Below are positions 48,901-61,536 of a stretch of DNA of 64,000 nucleotides, in pieces. The stretch covers positions 8,219,001-8,283,000 of the forward strand of contig CM055605.1 in assembly GCA_029379385.1 (NCBI GenBank). The letters are read 5' to 3'. The position numbers were made by a program, and so were the translations under genes. Under the pieces are notes generated by a model that made no database searches, had not been told where the DNA came from, and saw nothing but the letters and a program-made list of their open reading frames with translations. Position 1 is the first letter of the stretch. Every line of letters starts with the position of its first letter. This DNA is from Quillaja saponaria (taxonomy: Eukaryota > Streptophyta > Magnoliopsida > Fabales > Quillajaceae).

Positions 48901-48978
48901 ATCTCCCTTGTTGATGGAAGAGAAGCAAGAGCATTGGATGTATTTTGGTTCTTGAAGCCTTGCACTCTATCCAGCTAA
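45956..48978 (+). CDS. Conserved plant protein of unknown function, basic and low-complexity
   Basis: Six coding exons: 45956-46100, 46199-46251, 46537-46592, 46683-47192, 47721-47895 and 48847-48978. Phases close to 356 aa. The N-terminus MEPAKIDWKKIESIFVEDEL, with HINAPKWVDFFAPD (23-36) and WFCRPECKHPK (44-54), looks like the conserved core; C46, C50 and H52 might bind metal, which is a guess. The middle is Lys/Pro/Ser-rich and probably disordered, with a helical, charged stretch at 159-198 (LSARNLFAGRDIF, then NELKKLATRARERE) that could be a coiled coil. I do not recognise a named family. The last exon could also start nine bases later at CTTGCAG|GAG, still in frame. Its end lies in a perfect tandem duplication. 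Confidence 0.8.
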
Positions 48979-49168
48979 AATAATTGATACTTGAGCAAGA
49001 GATTCAAGAATTCATTCTTTCATTCTTTATGTTCATCTCCCTTGTTGATGGAAGAGAAGCAAGAGCATTGGATGTATTTTGGTTCTTGAAGCCTTGCACT
49101 CTATCCAGCTAAAATAATTGATACTTGAGCAAGAGATTCAAGAATTCATTCTTTCATTCTTTATGTTC
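48901..49168. repeat. Perfect 134-bp tandem duplication over a stop codon and 3' UTR
   Basis: Bases 48901-49034 are repeated without any difference at 49035-49168. The unit begins ATCTCCCTTGTTGATGG and ends TTCTTTATGTTC. The first copy holds the last 25 codons and stop of the preceding gene plus 3' UTR; the second copy lies wholly in the 3' UTR. Identity over the full unit means a very recent event or an assembly artefact. Confidence 0.95.
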
Positions 49169-50781
49169 TATAGAAGTCCTCAGAAACGCCATTTGTTTTT
49201 CCTCCTCTTGATAGATTCATTTTCCATTGGTAGAGGAAACTGTAATTATAGGATTCAATGATTGTATCAGAAATGATTCATTGAATAAAATGTCGTATCT
49301 TGCATGCCCTTTTGTGCATGATAAGCAATACTGTGACTTGATTCGAACCATTTGGAACCAAGCATACTCAAATCTTTACAAACAGATATCCCTGCCGCTC
49401 TTTTGCTGATTAAGGTTAAATTCTGTTTTCTTCTAGGAGATGATTAAGATTGCTTACTAACTATACTAGTTGTATGTTGGTAGAGTACTAGATGTATGCT
49501 AGTAGATGTAGTAGTTGACTTACTAACAACCTTGGCTGGTAGATGTTTGTTATACTCAACAGTCAAAGCTCCTCTCAAAACCAGAATGTCAAGCTCAAAC
49601 TTGAATTTGCTCCAGATACAAGCAAAATTGGGGTACTTAATCATTTTAAGATTAATTTAGCCACATCACCAATTGCCAAGGTTTCCTTAAAAAAATTCTT
49701 GTGTACTTGTTAAGTTTCTATAATTAAAAAATTTATAATATTTATTATAATAATTACCATGATTTTAATGCATAAATTACTAATTTTAAAATTTTAAAAT
49801 TTTAAAAATTAAATTTATTATAATTTAATAAGTAGACATCCGTAATAAAAATTCTTTCTTGAAACATAGTAACTCGTAAGGTTTCTAGCTCCTTTTGTTT
49901 TTCAATTGCTACATGATAAAGTAAAACAAAACATCAAAGTTTCTGGGTGATGTTAACTACTTATATAATAACATAAACTGCCAAACTTAAACCTATCTCC
50001 AATCTTGTTTGCTAGTTGTATTTTGCAAACATAAACTGATTAAGCCACAACACCAGTCGCCAATGTTTTTTGATAACATAAACTGCTGAGGTTTATCCAT
50101 TTGTCTTGTTCCTTTCAATCTTCAGGATGAAAACTATTGGCTCTGGGACTTGGGTGATGTGAAAAACTCAAATGAGTGACAAATTAAGAAACTGCCAGAC
50201 TTCGCAGACCTAATCCAGAAAAAAATATGGAAAAAAGAAAAGCTGCCCAGCTACATGAAAGTTGCATCTTTTCAAGTTATCTTTGGACTTACCTCAAAAT
50301 TGCACAGAAAGTTATACTTGGAAAAGGAAAAAAAAAAAAAAAAAAAAAAGAAATAAACCCGTACAAGTTTTTTCTTTTCTATCAGCAACAGCAAACTGTC
50401 ATTATGTCTTGCGTTCCATTATATGCAACTGCTAATGGTGTTTTCGAGTTCAATTCGGGTAACGCCTGTGAAGTGTAACTAGGAAGTACTGCCTTTTTTA
50501 TGGCCAAGCATGGCAGAAAAGTCAAGGATACAAAAGAAAATTTCAGAAATCAAACCTCAAATTCATAAACAAACCCAGATATCTTCTAACAAAGTAATCA
50601 GACGGCAATGAGGATCACCAAGAAATCACCTCAACATATTAAACTCTAAAAGTTACAACAAATCCACAACTAATCCCTCAGAAAAACCATCAAATCAAGA
50701 AAAGAAAAAGAATCTATCAGAGAAAAAAAGAAAATTAAAAGAAACTATGTACAGAGAGATCTGGTTGAAAACATTGCAGGT
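49169..50781. other. Convergent 3' flanks and spacer
   Basis: No convincing gene. It lies between two convergent genes: the 3' end of the 356-aa gene on the left and the probable 3' UTR of the 66-aa gene on the right (about 50480-50781). A poly-A run is at about 50330-50349. Confidence 0.45.
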
Positions 50782-50982
50782 CTAGCTAATATTGCAAAGC
50801 ATACAATCCATGATCCTAGACCAAGCAACCCGTACTCGAGGGTACATCCTATTGGTATAGATTCTTGACTCCCTGAATATTTCTTCCATGGCTTCTACAA
50901 AGAGACTCAAGCTTCTAATTGGCGGAACATAGAGAGTCAAAGGAAAAGAAGAGAAAGCCACTGTAAAGAACAGCTCCGCCAT
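50782..50982 (-). CDS. Small conserved plant protein, 66 aa, function unknown
   Basis: A single-exon frame encodes 66 aa beginning MAELFFTVAFSSFPLTLYVP, then PPIRSLSLFVEAMEEIFRES and a basic C-terminus with RVRVAWSRIMDCMLCN. The first 20 residues are hydrophobic and could be a signal anchor or membrane-associated helix. I recall similar short plant proteins with this pattern but no known function. Support for a real gene is the amphipathic composition, a good ATG context (CCGCCATTTT on the plus strand, i.e. AAAATGGCGG), and gene-like flanks with purine-rich leader sequence at 50990-51210. Confidence 0.65.
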   Translation of the reverse strand: MAELFFTVAFSSFPLTLYVPPIRSLSLFVEAMEEIFRESRIYTNRMYPRVRVAWSRIMDCMLCNIS

Positions 50983-53900
50983 TTTACTGAGCTACCCACA
51001 AAGATAGATTTACAAAACAGACGAAAAGATTTGATCTTTGAAAGTTGAAATCGAAATTGAAGAAGTTGGTTTGGATTTTTGTTATGTTTCCGTTTCTGGG
51101 TTTGCTAGGTTCTTCAAGATTGATGAAGGGTAAGAGTGAATAAGGAAGATTTGGAAAAATAAAGGCTAATAAGGATCAAGATGGTGAGAGGGAGGAGAGA
51201 GATAGCAAGTTCTGGAAATTTAAAGATATATATCTTGAGCCCCAAATAAAATTGGCCAGATTGATAAAAATCCAATAATAAAATAGGGTGTTGCTATTAG
51301 TTGAAGTGGTGTTTAATGTTTTGAAAGTCAATTTTGTTTTGTCAAAAATATTCTTTTGTAGTGCCTTAAACTAACCATTAAATGCCAATTATGTAATAGC
51401 TCTCAATTGGTTAAAGTAGTGGATGTTATGGTGTCGTAGTATAAATAAATTATTAAATTTTTATTAAGTACAAAATTTTAATGTGGCTCTCACTCATATA
51501 TTAATTCTTATTTTATTTTTTAAAATATATTACAAAATCTTAACAGTCATTTTATATATTTTTAAATATTTAACATATATATATATATATATGACTAGTT
51601 ATTCTAAATAGGAGGGACTTATTATAGTCTCTTATTATATAATATATCAAATTTAAAGTATTTTTATTAATTTATAAAAAAAAATATTTTAATTAAAATA
51701 TTTTGGTAACTATCAACTTTCTTTTACACGCACCTACTTTCTCTTCCACTAATTCACTATTTTTCTTTTAATTATATTAAATACTTTTTAATAAGTAAAA
51801 ATAAATATTATTTTAAATTTTGGGTAGTGCTATGTGCACTACCCCAACTTTATATGTGAACTACAAGTAAGAGATGATGTTTATTTTTTTTGTCTTTTAG
51901 TTCTCTCGTAATGCACCAAACATTTTTTTGTAGTCCACATATCAATACTCTAAATTTTTTACAACAAATTGGTCTAGAGGTTAAGATAATACTTACAAAA
52001 CGTTTCCTCTATGTTTTCATGTATGATCATGGCTACTCTCAAAGTAACCTTTAGTTTCAGCCTTGATAAAGTTGCAGTATAGTTTTTCTAGATATACAGT
52101 GGTAGTAATGTGTAAGTAATATTTAATGACAAGATGTGGGGTGATACCCTACTTACCTTTCTATTCATCAATAAAAAAATATGTGAATTGGATATGAATA
52201 TAAAATATAAAGTAAATTACATTCTACTTCCTTAAGATTTTTGAAACGACATTAACATACAAAATTTGGAGAAATCAATTCCCAACTAATTGTGTTACAA
52301 GGTAATTTTAAAAAAAGTGCTAAAAACTTATATTTTTCCTCAAAATACCAAGAAATCTTATTTTTACTTTTCTCTTTCCAAATGAGTCCTAAATACTTAT
52401 TATTGTTATTTACATTTTTCTCTACTTTTCTAGTTGTCTTCTTAATATTTAATACATACATTAATCTCACTTTTTTAATAATAAAATAGAAAAGAAAATA
52501 TCTGACACTTCTATAAGTAAAATTAAGTTTACAACTTTTAAAAGTAAAATTTTTTATGAATAGTTGAGATGTGCATAAGTTGTAAATTGATCATCTAACC
52601 ACCAAACTAAAAAAATACTTATCCTATATTAAATAATTTATTTCTATTGAAAATAGTTTCATAAACATGAGACTTTTAGTCACTACAGAAAATGTGTTAT
52701 TATTACTGTTTTAAGACTCGGACTGACGTGATAAGTCAAATCAATTGAATCGTCATTTGAGTGTTATTTTAGATTATATTAGATTTGAAACCAAAAATAG
52801 AGGTTGACCTATATTAACTCGATCCAACTATAATTTAAAGACCTGACCTGGTTAAAAAAGAAAAAAAGATAAGACAAGAAAAGCTTATAATAAACTATTT
52901 TCCTTTTCTATTAGGTTTTCATTTATACTTTTTTGTTTATTGTTTTTTATTTCTTATTTGACTTATACATAAAATATTTATATTTTTATATTAGCATTAG
53001 TTATTACAAGGAATTTGAGTTGATACTAGTATTCAGTATGTCATTGTTATACTTTTCTTTTTTTTAAAAATTGATGCAAATTAACAAAGTCTTTAATTAG
53101 TATTTGATCAAAAAAATAAGAATTTTTAAGATGTTCATTATATTATTTGGATTAATCAATTGTTAGTGTTTATAACTTGTATAAATATATTATTAATTAT
53201 TTTCCATTAGATAGATTCCAATTCTAAAATGGTCAGAGTGATATTAGGTGAAAATTGTCTTTGTTTTACTACATAAGACATACTAATGAATGGTTTATTT
53301 TAATGAATGAGATTTACCACTTGAATGAATGATATTTTTTTTTTGCTAAACCACTTGAATGAATGATTGATTGATTCTAAGATAATATTTATAATCATGA
53401 CATTATATAATTATAAAGTCACAATTCATAAATAATGAAACTTAGATGTATCCACCTAACTTTAGTAATTAATTCCTTTACTTATAGGTAGATTGGTGGG
53501 GCAATTCAATCACCGACAGGTGTGGCCCAATATCATGGTCTGAATACTAATTAGATTTGTTTGGAAAGTTGAAATGATATTGCTCGTTCATATTCTAGTA
53601 AATACTAGTGAGTAAGATAATATTTTTTATTTATGATATTTAAAAATTTTAAAAATAAAATTTTGAGTTTTTAAAAGTGAGTAAGAATTTGATTACATGT
53701 TATATTTTTATTTTAATTAAATTTACGATAAAATATACTTTTACAAAATAAAACAATTTAAAAAATGAGTTGAATTTTTCTATTTGTATTTTAAAACTAA
53801 AAATAAATGGACTTATCAATTAAAGGATAAAATTGATATTATAATTATATACATCATTATATGTAAAAATACTTATTTTGAAGGAAAAAAATAATTAAAA

Positions 53901-54123
53901 TTAAGATCTATTGATCATATAAATTTATATTACAATTTTCTCAGAATTTAAAATATTAAATAAGACTTTTTTCTTATTTTTACACAAGAAATTAGTGTGT
54001 CTAAAAATGAGTGATTTGCAATACAATTAGGCACTTGTAGAAAGGTTGAAAGTTGGAGGGTTGAGCAAGAGACTCCATGTGTCGAAGAAAGAAAGCCCAG
54101 CAAACGGTTGACATTTATTTGAA
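50983..54123. other. 66-aa gene leader and AT-rich spacer
   Basis: The leader and promoter of the 66-aa gene lie at about 50983-51230. The remainder is AT-rich without supported genes. Around 51960-52180 a segment starts with a tRNA A-box-like TTGGTCTAGAGGTTAAGA and ends ATCAATAAAAAAA, possibly a worn SINE. Confidence 0.4.
51960..52180 (+). repeat. Possible degraded tRNA-derived SINE
   Basis: An A-box-like word (TTGGTCTAGAGGTTAAGA) near 51970 and an A-rich 3' end (ATCAATAAAAAAA) near 52170 give the layout of a plant SINE. The B box is not clear and no target duplication was found. Confidence 0.28.
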
Positions 54124-54746
54124 GGGGCTGTTTGGTACAGCGGCTAAGTCGTGTTGCGGTGTGGCCTAGGGCTGTTGTGCTATTGGGGATGTGTTGTTGC
54201 CCGTTTAGGCTGCAGCGTCTTACGGTGCTAGCGGCCGCATCCAATAAGATGCCATTTTGTAGATTCTTTGCTGCGCCTCTTAAAAAAAATTTCCCTCCCC
54301 ATTTTGGCCTCATCCAATTTCTTTTATTCCTATCATACCTTGGCCTCCAAACTACAAAAATAGCCCCATCAATTTTTGTAATCCCCAGCTTATCCCCCCA
54401 TAGTAATTTCAATTTAGTATTTGTTTTTTTATTGTATTTATAATGGCCAACGATTATTTACATTAAAATTATATATTTAATTTTAGTTATATTTAATTGC
54501 AATTAAAAATAAAACGGAATAAAAAATAAATTTATTTTCAATTAAATATAAAAACTGAAATAAAATTAAACAAATTTAAACAAGAAAGAAACAAAACATT
54601 TCAATTGTTTTTTTTTTTAATTTTTACACAAATAATTTTTCTGACCATGATTTTTAGACTATCCAAATAGACAATACTTTTGAGACATAATAGTTTCAGA
54701 TCTTTCTGACTATGATCTCTGTCTCGCTACTATACCAAACACACCC
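54124..54746. mobile_element. MITE-like element with a GC-rich left end
   Basis: The left end GGGGCTGTTTGGTACAGCGG and the reverse complement of the right end GGGTGTGTTTGGTATAGTAG match in 15 of 20 positions. The GGG..TGTTTGGTA type of terminus is common to plant MITEs (PIF/Harbinger or hAT). The left 150 bases are strikingly GC-rich for this neighbourhood. The overlapping 154-aa and 103-aa open frames around 53948-54443 follow from this composition and show no domain. No clear target duplication was found. Confidence 0.5.
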
Positions 54747-57471
54747 GTAGACAAATTCAGAGCCATTGGAGTTCAAGGATCATTTACTTTCTTGGATTGA
54801 AAGCAATTGAACGAGCAAGGTGGTGTTTCAAGGAAGATGTTGCATTTAAACAGCTTTACGCTTGATTTTTCTGTTAAACTTCATTTGAATAAAGTATTTA
54901 AATTTAAAATTTTAATATTCATTTATTTTAAATTTATCAATTTAGAATACCATCATTTGAAAGAAAGTAATACAATAATTAAATAACGGAATTTAAAATC
55001 CAATCACTCCAAATCTAAAATTTGATAGCAAAACATGACTAAAGATTTTGGGATTTTTAACTTTTAATATTGAATTTAATTTTACTCAAATTTAAAATAT
55101 TAATTAATTAATTATTTTAATTATCCAAAAATAAGATAAATATTAAAAAATAATTTTCTTTTGTGAAAGATAAATAATCAAATAATATTATTATCTAAAA
55201 TAAAAAAATTTAAAGAATAAGTAGACACTCTACTAGACTACTACCAAAATATTTATTTAATATATATATTATTTAATTATTTACACAATTAAATATTTTA
55301 TTTTATTGAAAACTTAAATAATTTTTTAATTGTGTCAACTAATCAACTACAAAATTTGTCAAAATGGTTGTTGATCATTATTTTCATTTGTGGATTGGTA
55401 TGATGAAATTTGATACATCAAAATGGCTTGAGTCGGATCTGCTAATTGGAATGCATCTCATAAATCCTCTTGGGCCGGGATGGGATACATAATATGCGAA
55501 ACAGTATTGGATCAAGTTTGATTCGTAGACAAATATTTACTCATTGTGTTCCATAACTGAATTTAAAATAACATATTCTCGTAGATATTTTTAATCTACT
55601 ATGTGAAATCTATCTAGGAATTTGACACAAATTCAAATATCTTCACATGAGAAGTTTGAAATGATGACTATCCCCAAATCCAAATTCATAGGATCAAATC
55701 CAGCCTATCCAAACAAACTCTTAATATTTTTTCACATTAACAAAATTGAGAAAACATACAATAAATTATTTGAATCCTACTTACAAAACATGGACATAGT
55801 TTAGTGGAAGATATATATATCTATATATATTTTGAACAATACTTATATATATACAATTTTGAATCAATTTGAAATATTTAATTAATCCACCCTGTGTGTT
55901 TGGAATACCCAAAACAAAACATGTACAATTCAGTTTGTTTTTTATATTTGGAATGAATGAATTTGTATATAGTTTAAATGAAATATACTTGAAATTCACA
56001 CAAAATAGTAAGATTTTATTTTATAAAATTATATGAGATTAGTAAATTGTGGGTCATAAATGAAATGAAAATTTTGTTCATATTAATTCCTCACATTTTG
56101 ACCTAAAATAAAAGATTCGCCACTTCTCTCCTTACTTAACCAAACAAGCACTACATCACTCACTCTGGTAAAACATGTTGTCCTCCTTTTATTATTATTT
56201 GTTCTCTCATTTTTGTTTGGCTAAATAGAAATACATATCTCAAACACCCATAATGCAAATACGACACTCTTTTCTCTTACTTTTTCAAGTACTTTTTTTC
56301 TTGTCTTTTTATTATCTATGGGAGAGAGAAAGAGATATAGGCATATAGGAAGGATGAAAGAATTAGAACAACTTAAACTTGTGTTTTTTAACAAGAATAT
56401 TATTTACATTTTTTTTTTGTAATAAATGTAAATTGATTATAAAAGTTTCTAATACTCTTATAATAGAATAGTATTGAATATGTACTATTTAACTTATTAA
56501 TTCGATAATTATTTTTATTAAATATTTTAAGGTAATGCAAGAAAAGTAATTAATTAATATTTTAAGTAAGAGAATTCATTTCAAACAAATTAAATTCTAT
56601 AATTAAATTCATTTTGTATTGTAAATTTGATTTTAATTGAAATAAAGTCAATTTTTTATTTGGTCTTCAACATAATTTATAGATAATAGAATTTCTTATA
56701 TTATCATCTCCTTTATTTTTTTAATTTGATTTTAATATTCTTCATATTTAACTTAGGCCATCTTAATTTATTGTAAACTTGGTTAAGCACTTGTTTTTTC
56801 AACTGTTTCCTAATTCTATAGCAAGCCTTTTGGACAAATTTACAAAAAGTAATATATTTTTTTCATTCACTGTTTATTGCAATTAATTTTAATTTTTTTT
56901 TTAAAATTTAGTATTGTCTAAGACAATTTTAGGCCGTTTTAGATAAGTACTTTTCTAGTAGTATTTTGAGTTGTATAGCTTTGCAAGAGTGGTGGAGAAT
57001 AAAGGAGGAGCTGAAAAGATTGTTACTTTATTTTTTAGTTTCGTACGTGTCTATTCATTTTTCTTTGTAACCCAGGTTTTCTTTAAAGTTTTTAGATATT
57101 TTAAATTTCAATAATTAATTTTTTTTTTTCAGGTCTTTTAGAAGGAAAAACCTTGTATATCTTGTATACTTATAAAATAAAGACTTATTTTAAAAACAAA
57201 ATTGGAGGAAAAATTATAATTTAACTTATTTGGAATTCAAAAAGAACAGTTGGACTTATTATTATTATTTTATTTTAGCCTGAATAGAATGTGCAAAAAT
57301 TGGCCCTACACGTGTTACTATCATTTCTGCATAACGAAGAGAAACGATGCACCTTCGGGTGATTTTAGTCTGCCTTCGAGAAATAAGCCTCTCTTCCTCT
57401 CACGAACCTCATTTCTGTGCGTTCCTTTCACAATTCCCAAAAAGAAAATCTGCAATTAGGGTTTCTCTGAA
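54747..57471. other. AT-rich spacer and OSCP promoter
   Basis: Very AT-rich with no supported gene. The OSCP leader probably lies within about 57290-57471, where the sequence becomes GC-richer and CT-rich. Confidence 0.45.
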
Positions 57472-60400
57472 ATGGCATTGACTGGCCGAATCAGATCGGG
57501 CATCTCTGTTGTCAACAAATTAGGGTATCTTTGTTCTGATTCTCTATCTTCCCAGAGATCCACACTCCAAGGAGCTCTAGCTGGCCCCAATTCTGAGGTA
57601 ACGAAATTGATATCTTTGATAACAGTTTCATTGTCTTCTATCTAGCTGATCTAATTTTACTTCGATGACTAAATTCATGGTGGCTTTTGGTCAATTGGTG
57701 TTGAGTTTGCTCCATGTTGACAGGCAATGTTTGGTAGTATTAAAATTTGAATTTAGTGAATACGTGTGACTGAACTTATGCAAAATGATAACTTTAATCT
57801 GTTCTAAGGCGACATTGTCCTTGTCAACATTGGGTTCTAAGTTTTTGAATGTGCTGCATTGTGAATTAATTAATATGCTTTTTTTGATTGCAGGTCTCTA
57901 GAAATTATGCCACCACATCAGGGCAAAAGGAACGGAAACATAAGGTAATTGCAATTAAGTTGTTTATCAATGTAGTGAAGGTGTGCCTATTATACTTCGT
58001 GTGTTTGTTTGAATCTGGGGTTGCGAAGCAAGAATAAAAAAACATGTATGCTTACATGGATACCAAAAAGTATAAGGACTTCATTCAACATATTTTCCGT
58101 TTAGAAATTTTGCTAAAATACATACATTGTAGCTGAGCACAATAAGATTTAGGATACTTCTTTCGGATGTTTTTTTCATGTGTCACATTTCTATTGCTGT
58201 ACTGATCTGGTTCTCTTTTGTTTCATTTCTTCTCAATGCATTCTAGCTACCTTTGGCTTTGTATGGGGGTAATGGAAATTATGCCTCTGCTTTGTACCTC
58301 GCAGCAGTAAAATCTGATGCACTGGAAAAGGTTGAGTCTGAGCTTCTTGACCTTGTTGAGGCTGTAAAGAGAAGTCCTACATTTTCCCAGTTTACAAAGG
58401 ATTTATCAGTGCCTGCTGGTACTAGAGTGAAGGCCATCAAGGAAATTGCTGGTCAAGCTAAATTTTCAGATATAACGAAGAACTTCATAGGTATGATAAA
58501 CATCCCTTGATGATCCGATGATGGTATTGGTATCTGACGTTGATGTTTGGTTTAATGAAGTTTGAATCATGTTCTGTATTTATAGTTGGAAAGGTATATG
58601 ATTAAAATTTCTTTTTTCTATGAACAAATTAATTTCTAAACTACTTTCCTACTTTATGAAGTCGGAATATATCATGTAGTCCTGGACGAAATAATGTTGC
58701 CTTTCTGATGACCTTTCTCTAGAAGATCAGCTTCTGGGCAGTCTTCTGGGTGTGTGGCAGGGGGGACATTAGATCAAAGTTTCTACCTCTATTGGGGCGT
58801 GTGTGGTTTAACAGTCAAACAAAGAAAGTATTAGTTCCGTACATCCCTTCAAATGCATTCAAGGTGGGCCTTTAGAGGCTTTGAGATCATCATGACCTAT
58901 AATATTCAATTTGGAACTTTCATTTAGGCTTAATTCTGAAGCTTATGTGTTCCATTGGTTGAAAGCATCTTAGAATTCACAAATAAGTTGCTTATACTTC
59001 CAATAGATTTTACTTCTAATATTTGTTTACCTTAACAGTTGCAAATGACATTAAGCTTAATTCAGATGCATGAAAAGGAAGGCATTACAGGCTCATGAAA
59101 GCTTTATTCAAAACTACTTTGACATGGGTTTCATTCTGATTACCTTAGGTTTTGGTGGATTAAAAAAGTCTTAAGATTCCTGTTTAGTTTTCTATTTAAA
59201 AAAACGTCTTAAGATTCATATTAGTTACTTATTCATTCTCCTTTTTTGCTAATAGTAATAAGTTCTTTCGATTCTTCTGATATCACTTAACATCTGTTTA
59301 CCCCAACATTAGTAATGATTTTTAGGCTTGCTTCAGAGTTAATATATTTAAGAAGAAAATTATGAAGCCAAAATTTTTGATAAAAAACTATGAAACCAAT
59401 AGTAAGTTTAGCTCTTGTTCAAAGTTGCAAAAATATAAAATGAAAATGCTTAAACCCCAAAAGATGAAGTGAAAACTAGGATCTTTAAGTGATAAATTGA
59501 AACGTTTCCAAGTCCCTTTTTCCATTGACACTCCCTAGACCCGTATCCTCCATTACCATTGTAACTCCTACTTACTAGTCCCTCAAATCCATTTTGATTC
59601 TCGTACTTGAATATTTTCACTTGCATTGTAAATTCCTTTGTCAATGTGGCACTTGACCCTAACAATGTGAGATTCTTAGTCTCCTCATTTTGGGATATGG
59701 TTTCCTTTGAATGAAATCTAGACTTCTCACCTTATCTTTTCTCATGTTATAACTCATCTACTTCAACATCCACAAGTTACGGTCCTTTTCAGGGCATGTT
59801 TCTTTGTAGCTTGATCTCCATACCATACTACATGGTGAGATGCATGGCAGGCATGTTAAAGTTATTTCTAGCTTTAACTTTATTTATCGATCAGTGAAAA
59901 AATTTGATGCACTTTTCCGTTTCATCCAATCAGATGACGTCCTCAATCTCAATATTTTGAATTATTAAATGAAGATGCTAAACTCGATTGCTCATAATCA
60001 TTTCTTGCCCAATAATCACTTCAAAACCGTTTTCTTTTTTGTCTTGCTACTATAACTAAACTCTTACTGGATGTTTTGACCCTAATAGGACTAGGGATGT
60101 TTTCCTTAATTATTAATGAAACAAATAAGAAGCTGTAGGAATTTAACCAGTAGTAGCAAGAAGGTAGACATTACAATATCATATGTTTATTTCTTGCACA
60201 TTGTTGTATTAACTAACAACCTTTAATGCATTGTTCTGGTATATTTTTACCTCAATTATATTGTTTCTCTCACTGGATATTCTACAGAAGACCTTCAGTT
60301 CAGGAGATATTATGAGATTGGTTGCCATATTAGACTACTTGTATTTACTGCTTTCTTTTGCAAGAATATGATGGCATTTCATGTAGCAATTGTGTCCTAA

Positions 60401-61536
60401 CCACCAAAGTGATTTAGAACGGAATCATTTTGCTCAATTTTCTGTGTTGCCTTGGAAGCAGTTGATGATTTGGCTTTCTATTTTCCTTTTTTAAATCTCC
60501 ACCCTTTGGTTGGCTAGAAGCAAGTGGATGTTATTTATTAATATATGTTACTTTTTGCTTCTTTTTTTTATAGTTGTTTTGGCTGAGAATGGAAGGCTAA
60601 GACACATAGACAGCATAACAAAGAGGTTCGTCGAATTGACCATGGCATATAAGGGAGAAGTAAAAGCCATTGTGACCACAGTCATTGTAAGTTCCTTTTA
60701 TTTGATGGATAGTTGTAAGTTCTGCTAATTCGACGGCTCTCCAGTGGTTAGGAAATGTAATGGATCATGTTTTAGCTTCTTTAGTTCGAGGATCAATTGC
60801 ATTTAACTTCTTCAAGAGGAAAATAAATTCTGTGTTGTACTATAAATTATCAATTTCCTTATTTGGAGTTGAATACCTACGTCCTGTTTAAGTTCTTGCT
60901 AAAGAAGGAAACTTTAAACCCATTCTTGAGGTTTCCCTCTATATATAAACTGCTTATTATGGTTTACTTTTAGTTCTCCTAGCCGCGTCTGTTCAACCTT
61001 GGTTTGTTTGATGGAAGGTAGTTCTTTGGTTTTCATTCTGAAGCATTCTTATTGATATATGATGTGGGATTATTTAGACTAGTAATTCATGTCAGTATTT
61101 GCTAATTTATTTAAAATTGCTTACAATTGCTCTCATCTAGAACTGTTCACCAACCATTGATGGATATAGCAGTAAGTCATACAAATTTATATATTCTAAA
61201 GTAATTTTATATCTGCCAGCCTATTCCCTCTGAGGAGGAGAAGGAACTGAAGGAGACACTGCAGGAGATAATAGGACAAGGGAAAAAGGTCAAGCTTGAA
61301 CAGAAGGTCCATTCCATTACATATCTTGTGCTTGATATTGGTGTCACTTTGTTTATTCAGATCTTGATGTAGTTGACAGCAAAATTTAATTGACTTCTGT
61401 GTTTCAGATTGATCCCAGTATACTTGGCGGTCTTGTGGTAGAGTTCAGCCAGAAGGTTTTTGATATGTCCATTAGGACTAGGGCACGCCAAATGGAGAGG
61501 TTCCTCCGAGACCCCACAAACCTTGCCGACCTCTAA
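57472..61536 (+). CDS. Mitochondrial ATP synthase subunit O (OSCP, delta-type subunit)
   Basis: Six coding exons: 57472-57597, 57894-57944, 58247-58490, 60574-60686, 61220-61306 and 61408-61536. Phases close to 249 aa. The product is the OSCP subunit of the peripheral stalk of mitochondrial F1Fo ATP synthase, which ties the F1 head to the stator. Residues 1 to about 47 (MALTGRIRSGISVVNKLGYL onward) are Arg/Ser-rich and acid-poor, a mitochondrial presequence. Conserved OSCP blocks are PLALYGGNGNYASALYLAA, LSVPAGTRVKAIKEI, ITKNFIVVLAENGRL, the C-terminal IDPSILGGLVVEFSQKVFD and MSIRTRARQMERFLRD. The glycine-rich C-terminal block is the family signature. Intron 3 is about 2.1 kb. No defects seen. 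Confidence 0.96.

Noticed and set aside
53948..54443. 154-aa and 103-aa overlapping open frames on opposite strands
   Set aside because: They overlap the GC-rich MITE end, which lowers stop-codon frequency; no motifs in either.
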